From the NCBI GenBank assembly GCA_020847445.1, contig JADLBY010000098.1, positions 1-43,887 of the forward strand: DNA of 43,887 nt. Reading direction: 5' to 3'. This document shows positions 1 to 8,987 of this stretch, in pieces (position 1 is the stretch's first letter; each line of letters opens with the position of its first letter). Origin of the DNA: Sphingomonadaceae bacterium (GTDB taxonomy: Bacteria > Pseudomonadota > Alphaproteobacteria > Sphingomonadales > Sphingomonadaceae). The notes under the pieces are model-generated. The model was given only the letters and a program-made list of their open reading frames with translations. It ran no database searches and was not told the DNA's origin. The position numbers were made by a program, and so were the translations under genes.

Positions 1-994
1 GGGCAATGGCCGCCGCTTCGTCAGGGGTTTCGGCCAATTGGGTCTGATTGACCACAGCCGCGAACCAGAATGGCGAACCGGGCGCGATGGATTTGAGCAG
101 CACGGCGGCCTTGCCATCAAGCCCCTGCCGGTCGAACAATTCGGCCAATGCCAGTTTCGCCGCGTCGCTCGACGGCGCCAGCCAGGTTGCGATACGGGCA
201 AAATACAGTGCCTTCTGCGGCTGCTTTTGTTCATCCAGCGCAAGCGCCAGACGGACGAAATGCATGGCCATCCCGAGTCCGGCGGTAACCGGCTGGGTCG
301 AATAATTTCCTGCATCCAGCCCGATCTGGCGACCGAGCGCCGACGCGAATTCGGTGTCGCCACGGCGTGAAAACTCGCCCATGGCATGGCCTGCAAGGAA
401 GCGCCCATGTGGTTCGTCATAGCCACGGAAATTTCTCAGCCGCAATTTCGCCTGCGTCACATTGCCATCGGCAAGATCGAAATAGATCGACTGGTCGTCG
501 CCATAATAGGCGGTCAAGCCGGAAGCCTGAAAGGTCTGCGGCAAAATGCCCGAATCACGGCCTTGCGCGACGTTCAGCCAGCCTTTCAGAACCGGCACCA
601 TGAAGGCAAAATCGCCTTCGCGCTCCAGATCGGCGAGCGCGCGGTCGGCCTCCACCCACTTCTTGCGGCGAAAGGCGTCGGCGAGGATCAGAAGCGGGCC
701 GTCGCTATCGGCCTGCTTCGCGGCCTGCGCGGCCTTCACTGCCGCAAGGGCATCTGCAAAACTGCCTTCGCGGACGGCTGCGTTCAGCAGATTGCTGGCC
801 GCCGTCTCGCTATCGGGGCTGCGCGCAAGCAGCCTGGCATAGCTTTTCAGCGCATCATCACCGCGACCGGCAATCTCCTGCCGCTGTGCGTTCCAGTAAA
901 TGTCGCTTGCCTCCTGCGCCGCATGGGCCGGCGCGGCCAGCGCGAGCAATGCGGGAACAGAAAGGGCCTTACATATTCGGATAATTGGGGCCAC
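1..994 (-). CDS. Secreted tetratricopeptide-repeat-like protein, 3' end cut by window edge
   Basis: About 330 codons are open to the left edge without a stop. The N-terminus has a signal peptide (hydrophobic stretch around VPALLALAAPAHA, cleavage after AHA), and the remainder is alanine-rich helical repeat sequence (for example DDALKSYARLLARSPDSE) typical of TPR proteins. It is therefore probably a periplasmic scaffold or assembly protein; the exact role is unknown. The start is unclear: no ATG lies between the upstream in-frame stop and the signal peptide. GTG at 994-992 is the best conventional start, but it sits inside a GGAGG-like sequence. ATT at about 985 would be better spaced but is a rare start. 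In either case the gene overlaps the 3' end of the ETF-QO gene by about 20-26 nt, so the two are probably co-translated. Confidence 0.75.
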   Translation of the reverse strand, partial: MAPIIRICKALSVPALLALAAPAHAAQEASDIYWNAQRQEIAGRGDDALKSYARLLARSPDSETAASNLLNAAVREGSFADALAAVKAAQAAKQADSDGPLLILADAFRRKKWVEADRALADLEREGDFAFMVPVLKGWLNVAQGRDSGILPQTFQASGLTAYYGDDQSIYFDLADGNVTQAKLRLRNFRGYDEPHGRFLAGHAMGEFSRRGDTEFASALGRQIGLDAGNYSTQPVTAGLGMAMHFVRLALALDEQKQPQKALYFARIATWLAPSSDAAKLALAELFDRQGLDGKAAVLLKSIAPGSPFWFAAVVNQTQLAETPDEAAAIA

Positions 995-2615
995 CTCCGC
1001 CCTCGGGCGTCACCCAGTTGATGTTCTGCGTCGGATCCTTGATGTCGCACGTCTTGCAGTGGACGCAGTTTTGCGCGTTGATCTGCAGCCGTGGCTGGCC
1101 TTCGTCCTTGCCGACGATTTCATAGACGCCCGCCGGGCAATAGCGCGTCTCCGGCGCATCATAGAGCGCGAGATTGACCGTGATCGGCACTTCGGGATCG
1201 CGGAGTTGCAGATGGCAGGGCTGATCTTCCTCATGGTTGGTGTTCGACATGAACACCGAGGAAAGCCGGTCAAAACTGAACACGCCATCGGGCTTGGGGT
1301 AATTGATCGGCTGATACAAATCCTTGCGGCCCAGCGACTCATTGTCGGCATGATGCTTCATCTCGATCGGCAGGCCGATTTTCAGCGTGCGCATCCACAT
1401 GTCGATACCGGCAAAGATGGTGCCGTAGGTTTCGCCATATTTGGCAACGGCCGGCTGTGCATTTTTGACCAGCTGCAGCTCGGTTGCAATCCAGCTGTCG
1501 TTAAGATTTGCCTGATAATCGGCCAGTTCGTCATGCGCGCGCCCGGCTGCCAGTGCGGCCGCAATGCTTTCGGCCGCCAGCATGCCCGATTTCATCGCCG
1601 TGTGGCTGCCCTTGATACGCGGCACGTTGACGAAACCGGCCGAACAGCCGATCAGCGCGCCGCCGGGGAAAGCCAGTCTGGGAACCGACTGCCAGCCGCC
1701 TTCGTTGATCGCCCGCGCGCCATAGGAAACGCGCTTGCCGCCTTCCAGAATCTTGCGGATTTCCGGGTGCTGTTTCCAGCGCTGGAACTCCTCGAACGGA
1801 AATACATGCGGATTGGCGTAGTCCAGCGCCACGACAAAACCGAGCGCCACCTGCCCGTTTGCCTGGTGATAGAGGAACCCCCCGCCCCAGCTTTCGCTTT
1901 CGGACAGCGGCCAGCCCTGGGTATGGATAACCCTGCCCGGCTGATGGTTGGCGGGATCGATATCCCACAATTCCTTCATGCCGATGCCGTAAACCTGTGG
2001 CTGGCAATCGCGCTCCAGATCAAATTTCGACTTCAGTCGCTTTGTAAGATGTCCGCGCGCACCCTCTGCAAAAAGGGTATATTTTGCGTGCAGCTCCATC
2101 CCCGGCATATAGTCAGGCTTGTGGCTGCCATCGCGCGCCACGCCCATGTCACCGGTGGCGACGCCCTTCACCGAACCATCGTCATTGTAGAGGCTTTCTG
2201 CAGCCGGGAAGCCGGGGAAGATTTCGACGCCCAGATTTTCGGCCTGCGCACCCAGCCAGCGGCACAGATTGCCCAGCGATCCGGTATAGGTGCCCTTATT
2301 GTGCATCCAGCCCGGCGTGAACAGATGCGGAATCGCCATATGTCCACCGCGTGACAGCACCCAGTGGTGGTTTTCGGTGACCGGAACTTCGGCCATCGGG
2401 CACCCCTGTTCTTTCCAGTCAGGCAGCAATTCGTCGATTGCCTTGGGGTCGAACACCGCGCCGGACAGGATATGTGCGCCGATTTCCGAACCTTTTTCGA
2501 GGATACAGACAGAGATTTCGGGGTTGATCTGTTTCAAGCGGATAGCCGCCGAAAGGCCTGCCGGACCGCCACCGACGATCACCACATCATAGGGCATCGA
2601 CTCCCGCTCGCTCAT
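969..2615 (-). CDS. Electron transfer flavoprotein-ubiquinone oxidoreductase (ETF-QO)
   Basis: Inner-membrane-associated flavoprotein that passes electrons from reduced ETF (fatty acid and amino acid oxidation) to ubiquinone. The protein is 548 aa, the usual length for the family. The N-terminus has an FAD-binding Rossmann motif (DVVIVGGGPAGLSAAIRL). The C-terminal region carries the 4Fe-4S cysteines (CPAGVYE and NCVHCKTCDIKDP). The ATG at 2615 is chosen over an upstream in-frame codon at 2669 because GGAAGAG sits about 6 nt ahead of it and because homologues begin just before the FAD motif. It is divergent from the UDG-like gene and is followed by the overlapping TPR gene. Confidence 0.95.
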   Translation of the reverse strand: MSERESMPYDVVIVGGGPAGLSAAIRLKQINPEISVCILEKGSEIGAHILSGAVFDPKAIDELLPDWKEQGCPMAEVPVTENHHWVLSRGGHMAIPHLFTPGWMHNKGTYTGSLGNLCRWLGAQAENLGVEIFPGFPAAESLYNDDGSVKGVATGDMGVARDGSHKPDYMPGMELHAKYTLFAEGARGHLTKRLKSKFDLERDCQPQVYGIGMKELWDIDPANHQPGRVIHTQGWPLSESESWGGGFLYHQANGQVALGFVVALDYANPHVFPFEEFQRWKQHPEIRKILEGGKRVSYGARAINEGGWQSVPRLAFPGGALIGCSAGFVNVPRIKGSHTAMKSGMLAAESIAAALAAGRAHDELADYQANLNDSWIATELQLVKNAQPAVAKYGETYGTIFAGIDMWMRTLKIGLPIEMKHHADNESLGRKDLYQPINYPKPDGVFSFDRLSSVFMSNTNHEEDQPCHLQLRDPEVPITVNLALYDAPETRYCPAGVYEIVGKDEGQPRLQINAQNCVHCKTCDIKDPTQNINWVTPEGGGGPNYPNM

Positions 2616-2695
2616 CGCAACTCTTCCTTCCCAGTGCCCGAATATCGGGCTGTCTCGATTTTGCCTCAACTGACAGGATTCGCCATGCCAAGCAA

Positions 2696-2711
2696 TTGAC
2701 CTTCACGTCAA
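2696..2711. promoter_or_regulatory. Inverted repeat TTGAC-N6-GTCAA in a divergent promoter region
   Basis: Two perfect 5-bp arms (2696-2700 and 2707-2711) lie in the 106-bp gap between the divergent ETF-QO gene and the UDG-like gene, 11 bp ahead of the latter's ATG. The placement suits an operator, and TTGACN could also serve as a -35. No regulator can be named, and a repeat this short can arise by chance. Confidence 0.25.
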
Positions 2712-2721
2712 CCGGTGACTG

Positions 2722-3495
2722 ATGCAAAACATGCAGGCCGCTCCGCTGGACAGGGGAAAAATCCTCGCCGATTCGATACACAGCTGGTGGCGTGACGCCG
2801 GCGTCGCCTATCTGTGCGGCGATGAAGCGACCAATTGGCTCGCCATGCCTGCGGCGCAGCCGGAAAGGGTGGAGCCGCCGGTCAGACGTCCATCGGCAAA
2901 CCCGTCCGCACCCGTCGCCGCGCCCCCGGTTCGCACGGACTGGCCCGCCGATTTCGAAGGGATGCAGGCCGCAATTGGCGGCGATGCCACGTTGCCGGGA
3001 AATGGCTACAGCCCAGGCCGCGCTGCGCCGCAAGGCATGGCCTCCGCCGCGCTCATGGTTCTGGTGGATTTTCCCGAGGAAGAGGATTTGCGGGCCGAAT
3101 CGTTCGGCAATGGGCCGGTCGGACGGCTGCTGCAAGCGATGCTCGCGGCGTGCGGCTATGCGCCGCAGGAACTATATCTGGGCGCGCTGGCGCACAGCCG
3201 CCCCGCCAGCGGCGCGCTTCCCGGTGCAGACATGGCATTGCTCGCCGATTTCGCCCGTTACCAGATCAAGGTTGCACAGCCCGCCAGGCTGCTGTGCCTC
3301 GGATCGGCCGTCTCGGAAGCTGTGCTGGGCCAGGAATTGATGCAGGCGCGTGCGAATTTACCCGATTTTAACCAAGATGGCGGCATTTTGACTGCCGTAG
3401 CAACATTTCATCCGCGAACCCTCCTCGCGCGCCCGGTTCTGAAGGCGCAGGCATGGAAGGATCTGCAGCGGATCGTGCGGAAAGATCGGGCGTGA
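2722..3495 (+). CDS. Uracil-DNA glycosylase-superfamily protein, degenerate
   Basis: 257 aa. The C-terminal two thirds follows the family 4/5 UDG fold: MVLVDFPEEED at the usual motif-1 position, GRLLQAMLAACGY, and a well preserved motif 2 (TFHPRTLLARPVLKAQAWKDL). Key residues are missing. The GEAPG-type motif 1 that positions water is replaced by VDFPE, and the four Fe-S cysteines of family 4 enzymes are absent. The N-terminal ~75 residues are a low-complexity Pro/Ala linker. It is therefore probably not a normal uracil glycosylase, although DNA binding may remain. It is the first gene of a plus-strand operon; its stop overlaps the GTG start of the transglycosylase gene. A second ATG at 2731 is an alternative start. 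Confidence 0.7.
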   Translation: MQNMQAAPLDRGKILADSIHSWWRDAGVAYLCGDEATNWLAMPAAQPERVEPPVRRPSANPSAPVAAPPVRTDWPADFEGMQAAIGGDATLPGNGYSPGRAAPQGMASAALMVLVDFPEEEDLRAESFGNGPVGRLLQAMLAACGYAPQELYLGALAHSRPASGALPGADMALLADFARYQIKVAQPARLLCLGSAVSEAVLGQELMQARANLPDFNQDGGILTAVATFHPRTLLARPVLKAQAWKDLQRIVRKDRA

Positions 3496-5273
3496 TCAAG
3501 GCAATGCATCTCGGCAAACCTACCCTATTTGTTTTCGCGGCCCTTGCTGGTGCCGCCCCCGTTTTGGCCGGAACCTCGGACAGCGTGCGCCAGGCGGTTT
3601 CCCCCGATGCCCTCGACAGTCTCGGTGCCACGCCAAGCAGCAAGGACAAACAGGCTTTTGCCGCCATTTTCGCCGCGATCGACGGAAAGAACTGGGCCGA
3701 AGCTGCCCGGTTGATCGACGCGGCACCCAAAGGGCCAATGGCATCGATGGCGCGCGCCGAACTGTATCTTGCCGCCGGCAGCCCCAGGGTCGAAGGCGCC
3801 CAGTTGCAGGCCCTGCTTGAAGAGGCGCCCTGGCTGCCCCAGGCAGAACAGATCGAAAAAATGGCGGTCAAGCGCGGTGTTGCCATGCTGCCGGAACGCC
3901 CCGGCACCCGCCGCTTCTCGTTTCTGGGTAGCGCGCCCAAGCGCGATCTGCCCGACGGCAACCAGAATGCAGCGGCATTGCGCAGCAAAATTCAGGATCT
4001 GATCAAGGTTGATGATCCCGCAGGGGCCGAAGCCCTTCTGAACGAGCAGTCGGCAACCCTCGACAATGATTCCCTTACCGAATTGCGGTATCGGGTCGCA
4101 TGGTCCTACTATATCGAAAATGACGACGCCAATGCCCGCCGCCTAGCCGCTATCGGCAGCGCCACAGGCGGCGCATGGGCCACCCAGTCCGAATGGGTAC
4201 GCGCGCTTTCCAGCTGGCGCCTGGGCGACCATCGGGAGGCGTTTGCCGGTTTCGACAAGGTTGCCCGCACGGCGGATAATGACGAATTGCGCAGCGCCGC
4301 CCTGTTCTGGAGCAGCCGCGCCGCGATGGCGGCCCGCCAGCCGCAACAGGTGCAGCCGCGCCTGCAGGCCGCCGCCCGCCTTCAGGAAACCTTTTATGGC
4401 CTGCTGGCGAGCGAAGCGCTGGGCATGGAGCCGGTTGCCAGCAAGACGATGCGCTATCATGCGACCAACTGGAAACAGCTGGGGCAGCAGGAAAATGTCC
4501 GCACCGCCGTTGCGCTGGCCGCTATCGGCAAGGATGGCCTTGCCGACGAAGCATTGCGCCATCAGGCGCGGATCGGCAGTCCGGAACAGCATTCGGCGCT
4601 GGCACAGGTTGCCGGTGCCCTGAACCTGCCTGCAACGCAGCTTTGGATGGGGCATTATGGCCCGTCGGGCGAGAAGCTCGATCCGATGATGCGCTATCCC
4701 TATCCGAACTGGACGCCGATTGGCGGCTGGAGGATCGATCCGTCGCTGGTCTATGCCCATTCGCTGCAGGAATCGGCCTTCCGCACCTCGGTGATCAGCG
4801 GCGCGGGGGCCCGCGGGCTGATGCAGGTCAAGCCGTCGACCGCGCAGGAAATGGCGCGCGCGCGCGGTTCCTTCCTGTCGGCCGCCGATCTGGACCGGCC
4901 TTCGGTCAATCTTGAATATGGCCAGAGCTATATCGAGAAACTGCGCGACATGAACGCCACCGGCGGGCTGCTGCCCAAGGTGATTGCCGCCTATAATGCC
5001 GGTCCCGCTCCGGTCATCCGCTGGAACAGCGAAATCCGCGACAATGGTGATCCGCTGCTGTTTATCGAATCGATCCCCTATTGGGAAACGCGCGGCTATG
5101 TCTCTATCATCCTGCGCAACTACTGGATGTACGAAATCCAGCGCGGGAAAAATGGGGGCAGCATGAAAGGGCTTGCCCAATATCTGTGGCCCACCGTTCC
5201 CAGCGAGGGCCGGGTGGCAACGGTCCGCATGCCCAATCCCATGCGCGGTGGAGGAACCATTGCCGCTCGATGA
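3492..5273 (+). CDS. Soluble lytic murein transglycosylase, Slt70-like
   Basis: Periplasmic enzyme that cleaves the MurNAc-GlcNAc bond of peptidoglycan with formation of 1,6-anhydroMurNAc. It has a signal peptide (LFVFAALAGAAPVLA), a long alpha-helical superhelix domain (about residues 30-440), and a C-terminal SLT domain. In the SLT domain the catalytic Glu is in HSLQESAF, followed by GARGLMQVKPSTA and AAYNAGPAPVIRW, all family 1 signatures. About 593 aa. GTG at 3492 overlaps the previous stop (GTGA) and has GGAAAG 7 nt upstream; ATG at 3504 is the alternative. Its last codons overlap the moaB start. Confidence 0.92.
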   Translation: MIKAMHLGKPTLFVFAALAGAAPVLAGTSDSVRQAVSPDALDSLGATPSSKDKQAFAAIFAAIDGKNWAEAARLIDAAPKGPMASMARAELYLAAGSPRVEGAQLQALLEEAPWLPQAEQIEKMAVKRGVAMLPERPGTRRFSFLGSAPKRDLPDGNQNAAALRSKIQDLIKVDDPAGAEALLNEQSATLDNDSLTELRYRVAWSYYIENDDANARRLAAIGSATGGAWATQSEWVRALSSWRLGDHREAFAGFDKVARTADNDELRSAALFWSSRAAMAARQPQQVQPRLQAAARLQETFYGLLASEALGMEPVASKTMRYHATNWKQLGQQENVRTAVALAAIGKDGLADEALRHQARIGSPEQHSALAQVAGALNLPATQLWMGHYGPSGEKLDPMMRYPYPNWTPIGGWRIDPSLVYAHSLQESAFRTSVISGAGARGLMQVKPSTAQEMARARGSFLSAADLDRPSVNLEYGQSYIEKLRDMNATGGLLPKVIAAYNAGPAPVIRWNSEIRDNGDPLLFIESIPYWETRGYVSIILRNYWMYEIQRGKNGGSMKGLAQYLWPTVPSEGRVATVRMPNPMRGGGTIAAR

Positions 5274-5787
5274 ATCCAGAGCGTTCAAACCGGTCAACAT
5301 CGCGTTGATTACGGTTTCGGACAGCCGCACCTTCGAAACCGACAGCAGCGGCGATTTGCTCGCAGATTTCATCGTCGAGGCCGGGCACAAGCTGGTCGAT
5401 CGTGTCATCGAGCGTGACGATATGTCGCGGCTCGTCGCAAGGCTGCATACGCTGATCGACGACGAAAAGGTCGACTGCGTGATCCTTACCGGCGGCACGG
5501 GCCTGACAGGGCGTGACATCACGCCTGAAGCGCTGGACCGGGTGAAGAACAAGGACATTCCCGGTTTCGGCGAATTGTTCCGCATGCTCAGCCATGAAAG
5601 CATCGGCACGTCGACGATCCAGAGCCGCGCCTGCGCGGTGCTGGCGCGTGGAACCTATATTTTCGCCCTGCCCGGCTCCAACGGGGCCGTAAGGGATGGC
5701 TGGACACGGATACTGGCCCATCAACTCGACAGCCGCCACACGCCCTGCAACTTTGTAGAACTGATGCCGCGCCTGCGCGAACAATAA
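5260..5787 (+). CDS. moaB: Molybdenum cofactor biosynthesis protein B
   Basis: 175 aa MogA/MoaB-fold protein. Motifs seen: NIALITVSDSRT, VILTGGTGLTGRDITPEAL and PGSNGAVRDGW, the set that binds molybdopterin and catalyses or supports its adenylylation. I choose TTG at 5260 because a strong GGAGG lies 5 nt upstream and it restores the family's usual length; no ATG is available near the conserved N-terminus. The first 14 nt overlap the transglycosylase stop, indicating translational coupling. It is separated by 20 kb from moaC and moeA. Confidence 0.92.
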   Translation: MPLDESRAFKPVNIALITVSDSRTFETDSSGDLLADFIVEAGHKLVDRVIERDDMSRLVARLHTLIDDEKVDCVILTGGTGLTGRDITPEALDRVKNKDIPGFGELFRMLSHESIGTSTIQSRACAVLARGTYIFALPGSNGAVRDGWTRILAHQLDSRHTPCNFVELMPRLREQ

Positions 5788-5827
5788 TGTTCTTTATTTG
5801 TTCTCGTCGGAGTGATACCATCCTCCG

Positions 5828-6916
5828 ATGTCCGACAATGATCGTCCACATTTTGTAGCGGGGCGAGGTGCGCCTTCCAATGCAACGCCTTCGCGTTTCA
5901 ATCTGAAGCTGCGCGAAGCCGATGGCGACTGGCGCGACGAACAAAGGCTGATCGACGGTGACGTCCGCCCGCTTCGAACGCAGGTGACCGTCGAGCATCC
6001 CCGAACAATCCTCTCGCAGAACAATTCGCCCGACATACCGTTCGACAAATCGGTCAATCCCTATCGCGGCTGCGAACATGGCTGCATCTATTGTTACGCA
6101 CGGCCGACCCATGCCTATTATGATCTCTCTCCGGGCCTCGATTTTGAAAGTCGGCTATTTGCCAAACCCGATGCGGCGAACCTTTTGCGACGCGAAATAG
6201 GCCGCAAGGGGTATGTGCCGACACCCATCGCCTTTGGCACCAACACCGACGCCTATCAGCCTGTCGAACGCGAATGGCGGATCATGCGCAAATGCCTGGA
6301 GATACTGTTCGAGGCCAACCACCCGCTGACGATCACAACAAAGTCGGATCGGGTGCTGCGCGATATCGACCTGTTGGCGCCCATGGCCCGTAAAGGGCTG
6401 GTTGCGGTTGCGATTTCGGTCACGATGCTCGATCCCCAACTGCACCGCATATTGGAACCGCGCGCGCCAAGGCCGGAAAAGCGGTTGGCGGCGATCAGGG
6501 GATTGGCGGCGGCTGGCATCCCCACCCATGCCAATGTCGCGCCCATCATCCCGGCGATTAACGACCATGAAATAGAGGCCATATTACAGAAGGTTGCCGA
6601 AGCGGGTGCCGCAACCGCAAGCTGGATCCCGCTGCGCCTGCCGCATGAAGTTGCCCCGCTGTTTCAGGATTGGCTGCGCGTGCATTTTCCCGATCGCGCG
6701 GGCAAGGTGATGGCCATTGTCCGCTCGATCCGCGAAGGGCGCGATAATGATCCGGACTTTTTCGGGCGGATGCGTGGCAAGGGCCCCTGGGCAGACCTGA
6801 TCCGCACACGTTTCCGGATTGCCGCGCGCAAACATGGGTTGAACCAGAGCCGGATCAGGCTGCGCAGCGACCTTTTCACTCCGCCGCGCAGCGATGGACA
6901 ATTGACGCTGCTCTGA
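5828..6916 (+). CDS. PA0069-family radical SAM protein
   Basis: 362 aa. The radical SAM cluster motif CxxxCxxC is present as CEHGCIYC (about residues 85-92), preceded by NPYRG, as in the PA0069/Rv2578c family related to spore photoproduct lyase. The family has a conserved N-terminal GRGAPSN segment, also seen here. The reaction is unknown for the family; binding of a [4Fe-4S] cluster and SAM is expected. It stands alone 40 bp after moaB, with no strong ribosome site before ATG 5828. It ends immediately beside the convergent DUF1330 gene with no space between them. Confidence 0.88.
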   Translation: MSDNDRPHFVAGRGAPSNATPSRFNLKLREADGDWRDEQRLIDGDVRPLRTQVTVEHPRTILSQNNSPDIPFDKSVNPYRGCEHGCIYCYARPTHAYYDLSPGLDFESRLFAKPDAANLLRREIGRKGYVPTPIAFGTNTDAYQPVEREWRIMRKCLEILFEANHPLTITTKSDRVLRDIDLLAPMARKGLVAVAISVTMLDPQLHRILEPRAPRPEKRLAAIRGLAAAGIPTHANVAPIIPAINDHEIEAILQKVAEAGAATASWIPLRLPHEVAPLFQDWLRVHFPDRAGKVMAIVRSIREGRDNDPDFFGRMRGKGPWADLIRTRFRIAARKHGLNQSRIRLRSDLFTPPRSDGQLTLL

Positions 6917-7357
6917 TCAGCCGAAACTGCCGGAATCGCCTTCCAGCGGCGCAAAGCGGATCAGGCGACTGGTCTGCACCGCCGCCTGGCGGTTGACGAC
7001 GGCCAGGCGATAGTCGGGATCGGTCACCATCTCCAGAAAGGCACCTGCACTGGGATATTGCGCGATGAAGGCGGCGTCCCACTGCTCATCGGCCGGGCCG
7101 GTCAGCACCGTCTCGAAAGCGCCGCGCCAGACCACCATTCCGCCGACCCGCTGAAAAATCGGCCCGCTGGTCTTGCCATATTCCTGATAGGCCCGCGCAC
7201 CGCTCCAGCCCTTGCCCGCATTTTCATGCCCCTCTGGATAGGCAGCCAGATCGCGATAGCGGATCAGGTTGAGCATCTGGATCGGCACGTCGCGCGGCAA
7301 TGCCTTGAACGCATCGAACGCCGCGCGGGTCGGATCGACATGCGCCTCATCCGACAT
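6917..7357 (-). CDS. DUF1330 family protein
   Basis: 146 aa, small alpha/beta-barrel (dimeric ferredoxin-like) fold. Recognisable features are PIQMLNLIRYRD near the N-terminus, RVGGMVVWRG in the middle and QYPSAGAFLEMVTDPDYR near the C-terminus, all typical of DUF1330 proteins. No catalytic role is established. Its ATG shares one base with the stop of the acyl-CoA synthetase gene (TGATG), so it is the last gene of that transcription unit and is probably translated by coupling. Confidence 0.85.
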   Translation of the reverse strand: MSDEAHVDPTRAAFDAFKALPRDVPIQMLNLIRYRDLAAYPEGHENAGKGWSGARAYQEYGKTSGPIFQRVGGMVVWRGAFETVLTGPADEQWDAAFIAQYPSAGAFLEMVTDPDYRLAVVNRQAAVQTSRLIRFAPLEGDSGSFG

Positions 7358-8961
7358 CAGCCGAGGCTCCGCAACTTGTAATCCTTATAGGTTTTGCGCA
7401 GTTCCGCCTTCTGGATCTTGCCGGTGCCGGTAATCGGCATGCTCTCGACGAAATGCACCTCATCGGGCAGCCACCATTTGGCGATGCGTTCGCGCAGATA
7501 TTCGATCACGTCATTTTCGGTCAGCGACGCCGCCTCCGGCTTTTTCACCGCGACGATGATCGGTCGCTCGTCCCATTTGGGGTGATAAACGCCGATCGCG
7601 GCGGCCTGCGCCACGCCGGGGCAGCCGACCGCGGCATTTTCCAGTTCAACCGAACTGATCCACTCGCCACCCGATTTGATCACATCCTTGACGCGGTCGG
7701 TGATCTGCATCGTGCCATTGGGATGGATTACCGAAACATCGCCGGTATCAAACCATTGATCGGCATTGACGGCATCGGTTTCGGCCTTGAAATAGCGTTT
7801 GATGATCCAGGGCCCGCGGATCTGCAACGCGCCTTCGGTGGTGCCGTCACGCGGGGCCACATTGCCGTCCTTGTCGATCACCCGCAGTTCGACGCCAAAG
7901 GGTATCTTGCCCTGCTTCGTCACCACCTCGATCTGCTGATCGAGTGCCATTTCGTCCCAGCCCGGAACCGGCGCACCCATGGTGCCAATGGGGGAGGTTT
8001 CGGTCATCCCCCAGGCATGGGCAACGCGAACGCCCTGCCCCATCAGCCGCTCGATCATCATACGCGGAGCCGCGGTGCCGCCGATGGTCACCAGTTTCAG
8101 CTTGCCGAGATCGTGGCGTCGCCCTGCCGCCTTTTCGGCATCAAGATGCTGGAACATGGCGAGCCACACCGTCGGCACGCCCGCACTATGTGTCACGCCT
8201 TCGTCCAGCATCAACTGGTGCAGCACGGCAGCATCGTTGGTCGTCGAAAATACGAACTTCACCCCGGCAATCGCCCCGGCAAAGGGCAGCCCCCAGCTTG
8301 CGGCATGGAACATCGGCACGACCGGCAACAGCGCCGCCGTCATCGACAGGTCAAAGATGCTCGGCGCAACCTCTGCCATGGCGTGCAGCATGGTCGAGCG
8401 GTGCTGATAGAGCACGCCTTTGGGGTTGCCGGTGGTGCCGCTGGTATAGCACAACATGCACGGATCGCGCTCGTCGCCCGTAACCCATTCGAAATTGCCG
8501 TCCTGCGTATCGAGCCATGCGCCATATTCCGCGCTGTCGAAGACGATATAATGTTCGACCGTTTTCAGGTGCGGCTTCAGCCGGTCGATCACCGGCTGGA
8601 ACTGCGCGTCGTACAGCAGCACGCGGTCTTCGGCATGGTTCATGATGTAGATCAGATCTTCATCGAACAGCCGGACGTTGACGGTGTGGATCACCCCGCC
8701 GCAACCGATCGCACCATACCATGCGGCAAGGTGGCGGTGATGGTTCATCGCAAAGGTGGCGATACGGTCGGCGGGCTTGATCCCCATCGATACAAAGGCC
8801 TGCGCCATGCGCCGCGCCTGGCTGGCGACGCCCGCCCAGTCGGTCCGTTCGACGCTGCCGTCGGCCCAGCGCGTCACGATTTCGCGCGTGCCGTGCTCGC
8901 GCTCTGCATAATCGATCAGGTGCGTGACCCTCAGGTCCCAGTCCTGCATTCCACCCAGCAT
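7357..8961 (-). CDS. Acyl-CoA synthetase (fatty-acid--CoA ligase, AMP-forming)
   Basis: 534 aa member of the ANL superfamily that activates a carboxylic acid (probably a medium or long-chain fatty acid) through an acyl-adenylate. Motifs in order: P-loop [12 protein letters not shown] (about 170-181), [32 protein letters not shown], and the catalytic lysine region [13 protein letters not shown] near the C-terminus. ATG 8961 follows GGGGAGAGAGAC, a good ribosome site; a second ATG lies four codons later. It sits 26 bp downstream of dnaE. The exact chain length preference cannot be read from the sequence. Its product could feed beta-oxidation, whose electrons reach quinone through ETF-QO at the left of the window. 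Confidence 0.92.
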   Translation of the reverse strand: MLGGMQDWDLRVTHLIDYAEREHGTREIVTRWADGSVERTDWAGVASQARRMAQAFVSMGIKPADRIATFAMNHHRHLAAWYGAIGCGGVIHTVNVRLFDEDLIYIMNHAEDRVLLYDAQFQPVIDRLKPHLKTVEHYIVFDSAEYGAWLDTQDGNFEWVTGDERDPCMLCYTSGTTGNPKGVLYQHRSTMLHAMAEVAPSIFDLSMTAALLPVVPMFHAASWGLPFAGAIAGVKFVFSTTNDAAVLHQLMLDEGVTHSAGVPTVWLAMFQHLDAEKAAGRRHDLGKLKLVTIGGTAAPRMMIERLMGQGVRVAHAWGMTETSPIGTMGAPVPGWDEMALDQQIEVVTKQGKIPFGVELRVIDKDGNVAPRDGTTEGALQIRGPWIIKRYFKAETDAVNADQWFDTGDVSVIHPNGTMQITDRVKDVIKSGGEWISSVELENAAVGCPGVAQAAAIGVYHPKWDERPIIVAVKKPEAASLTENDVIEYLRERIAKWWLPDEVHFVESMPITGTGKIQKAELRKTYKDYKLRSLG

Positions 8962-8987
8962 GTCTCTCTCCCCTGTCCGCCTTATCG

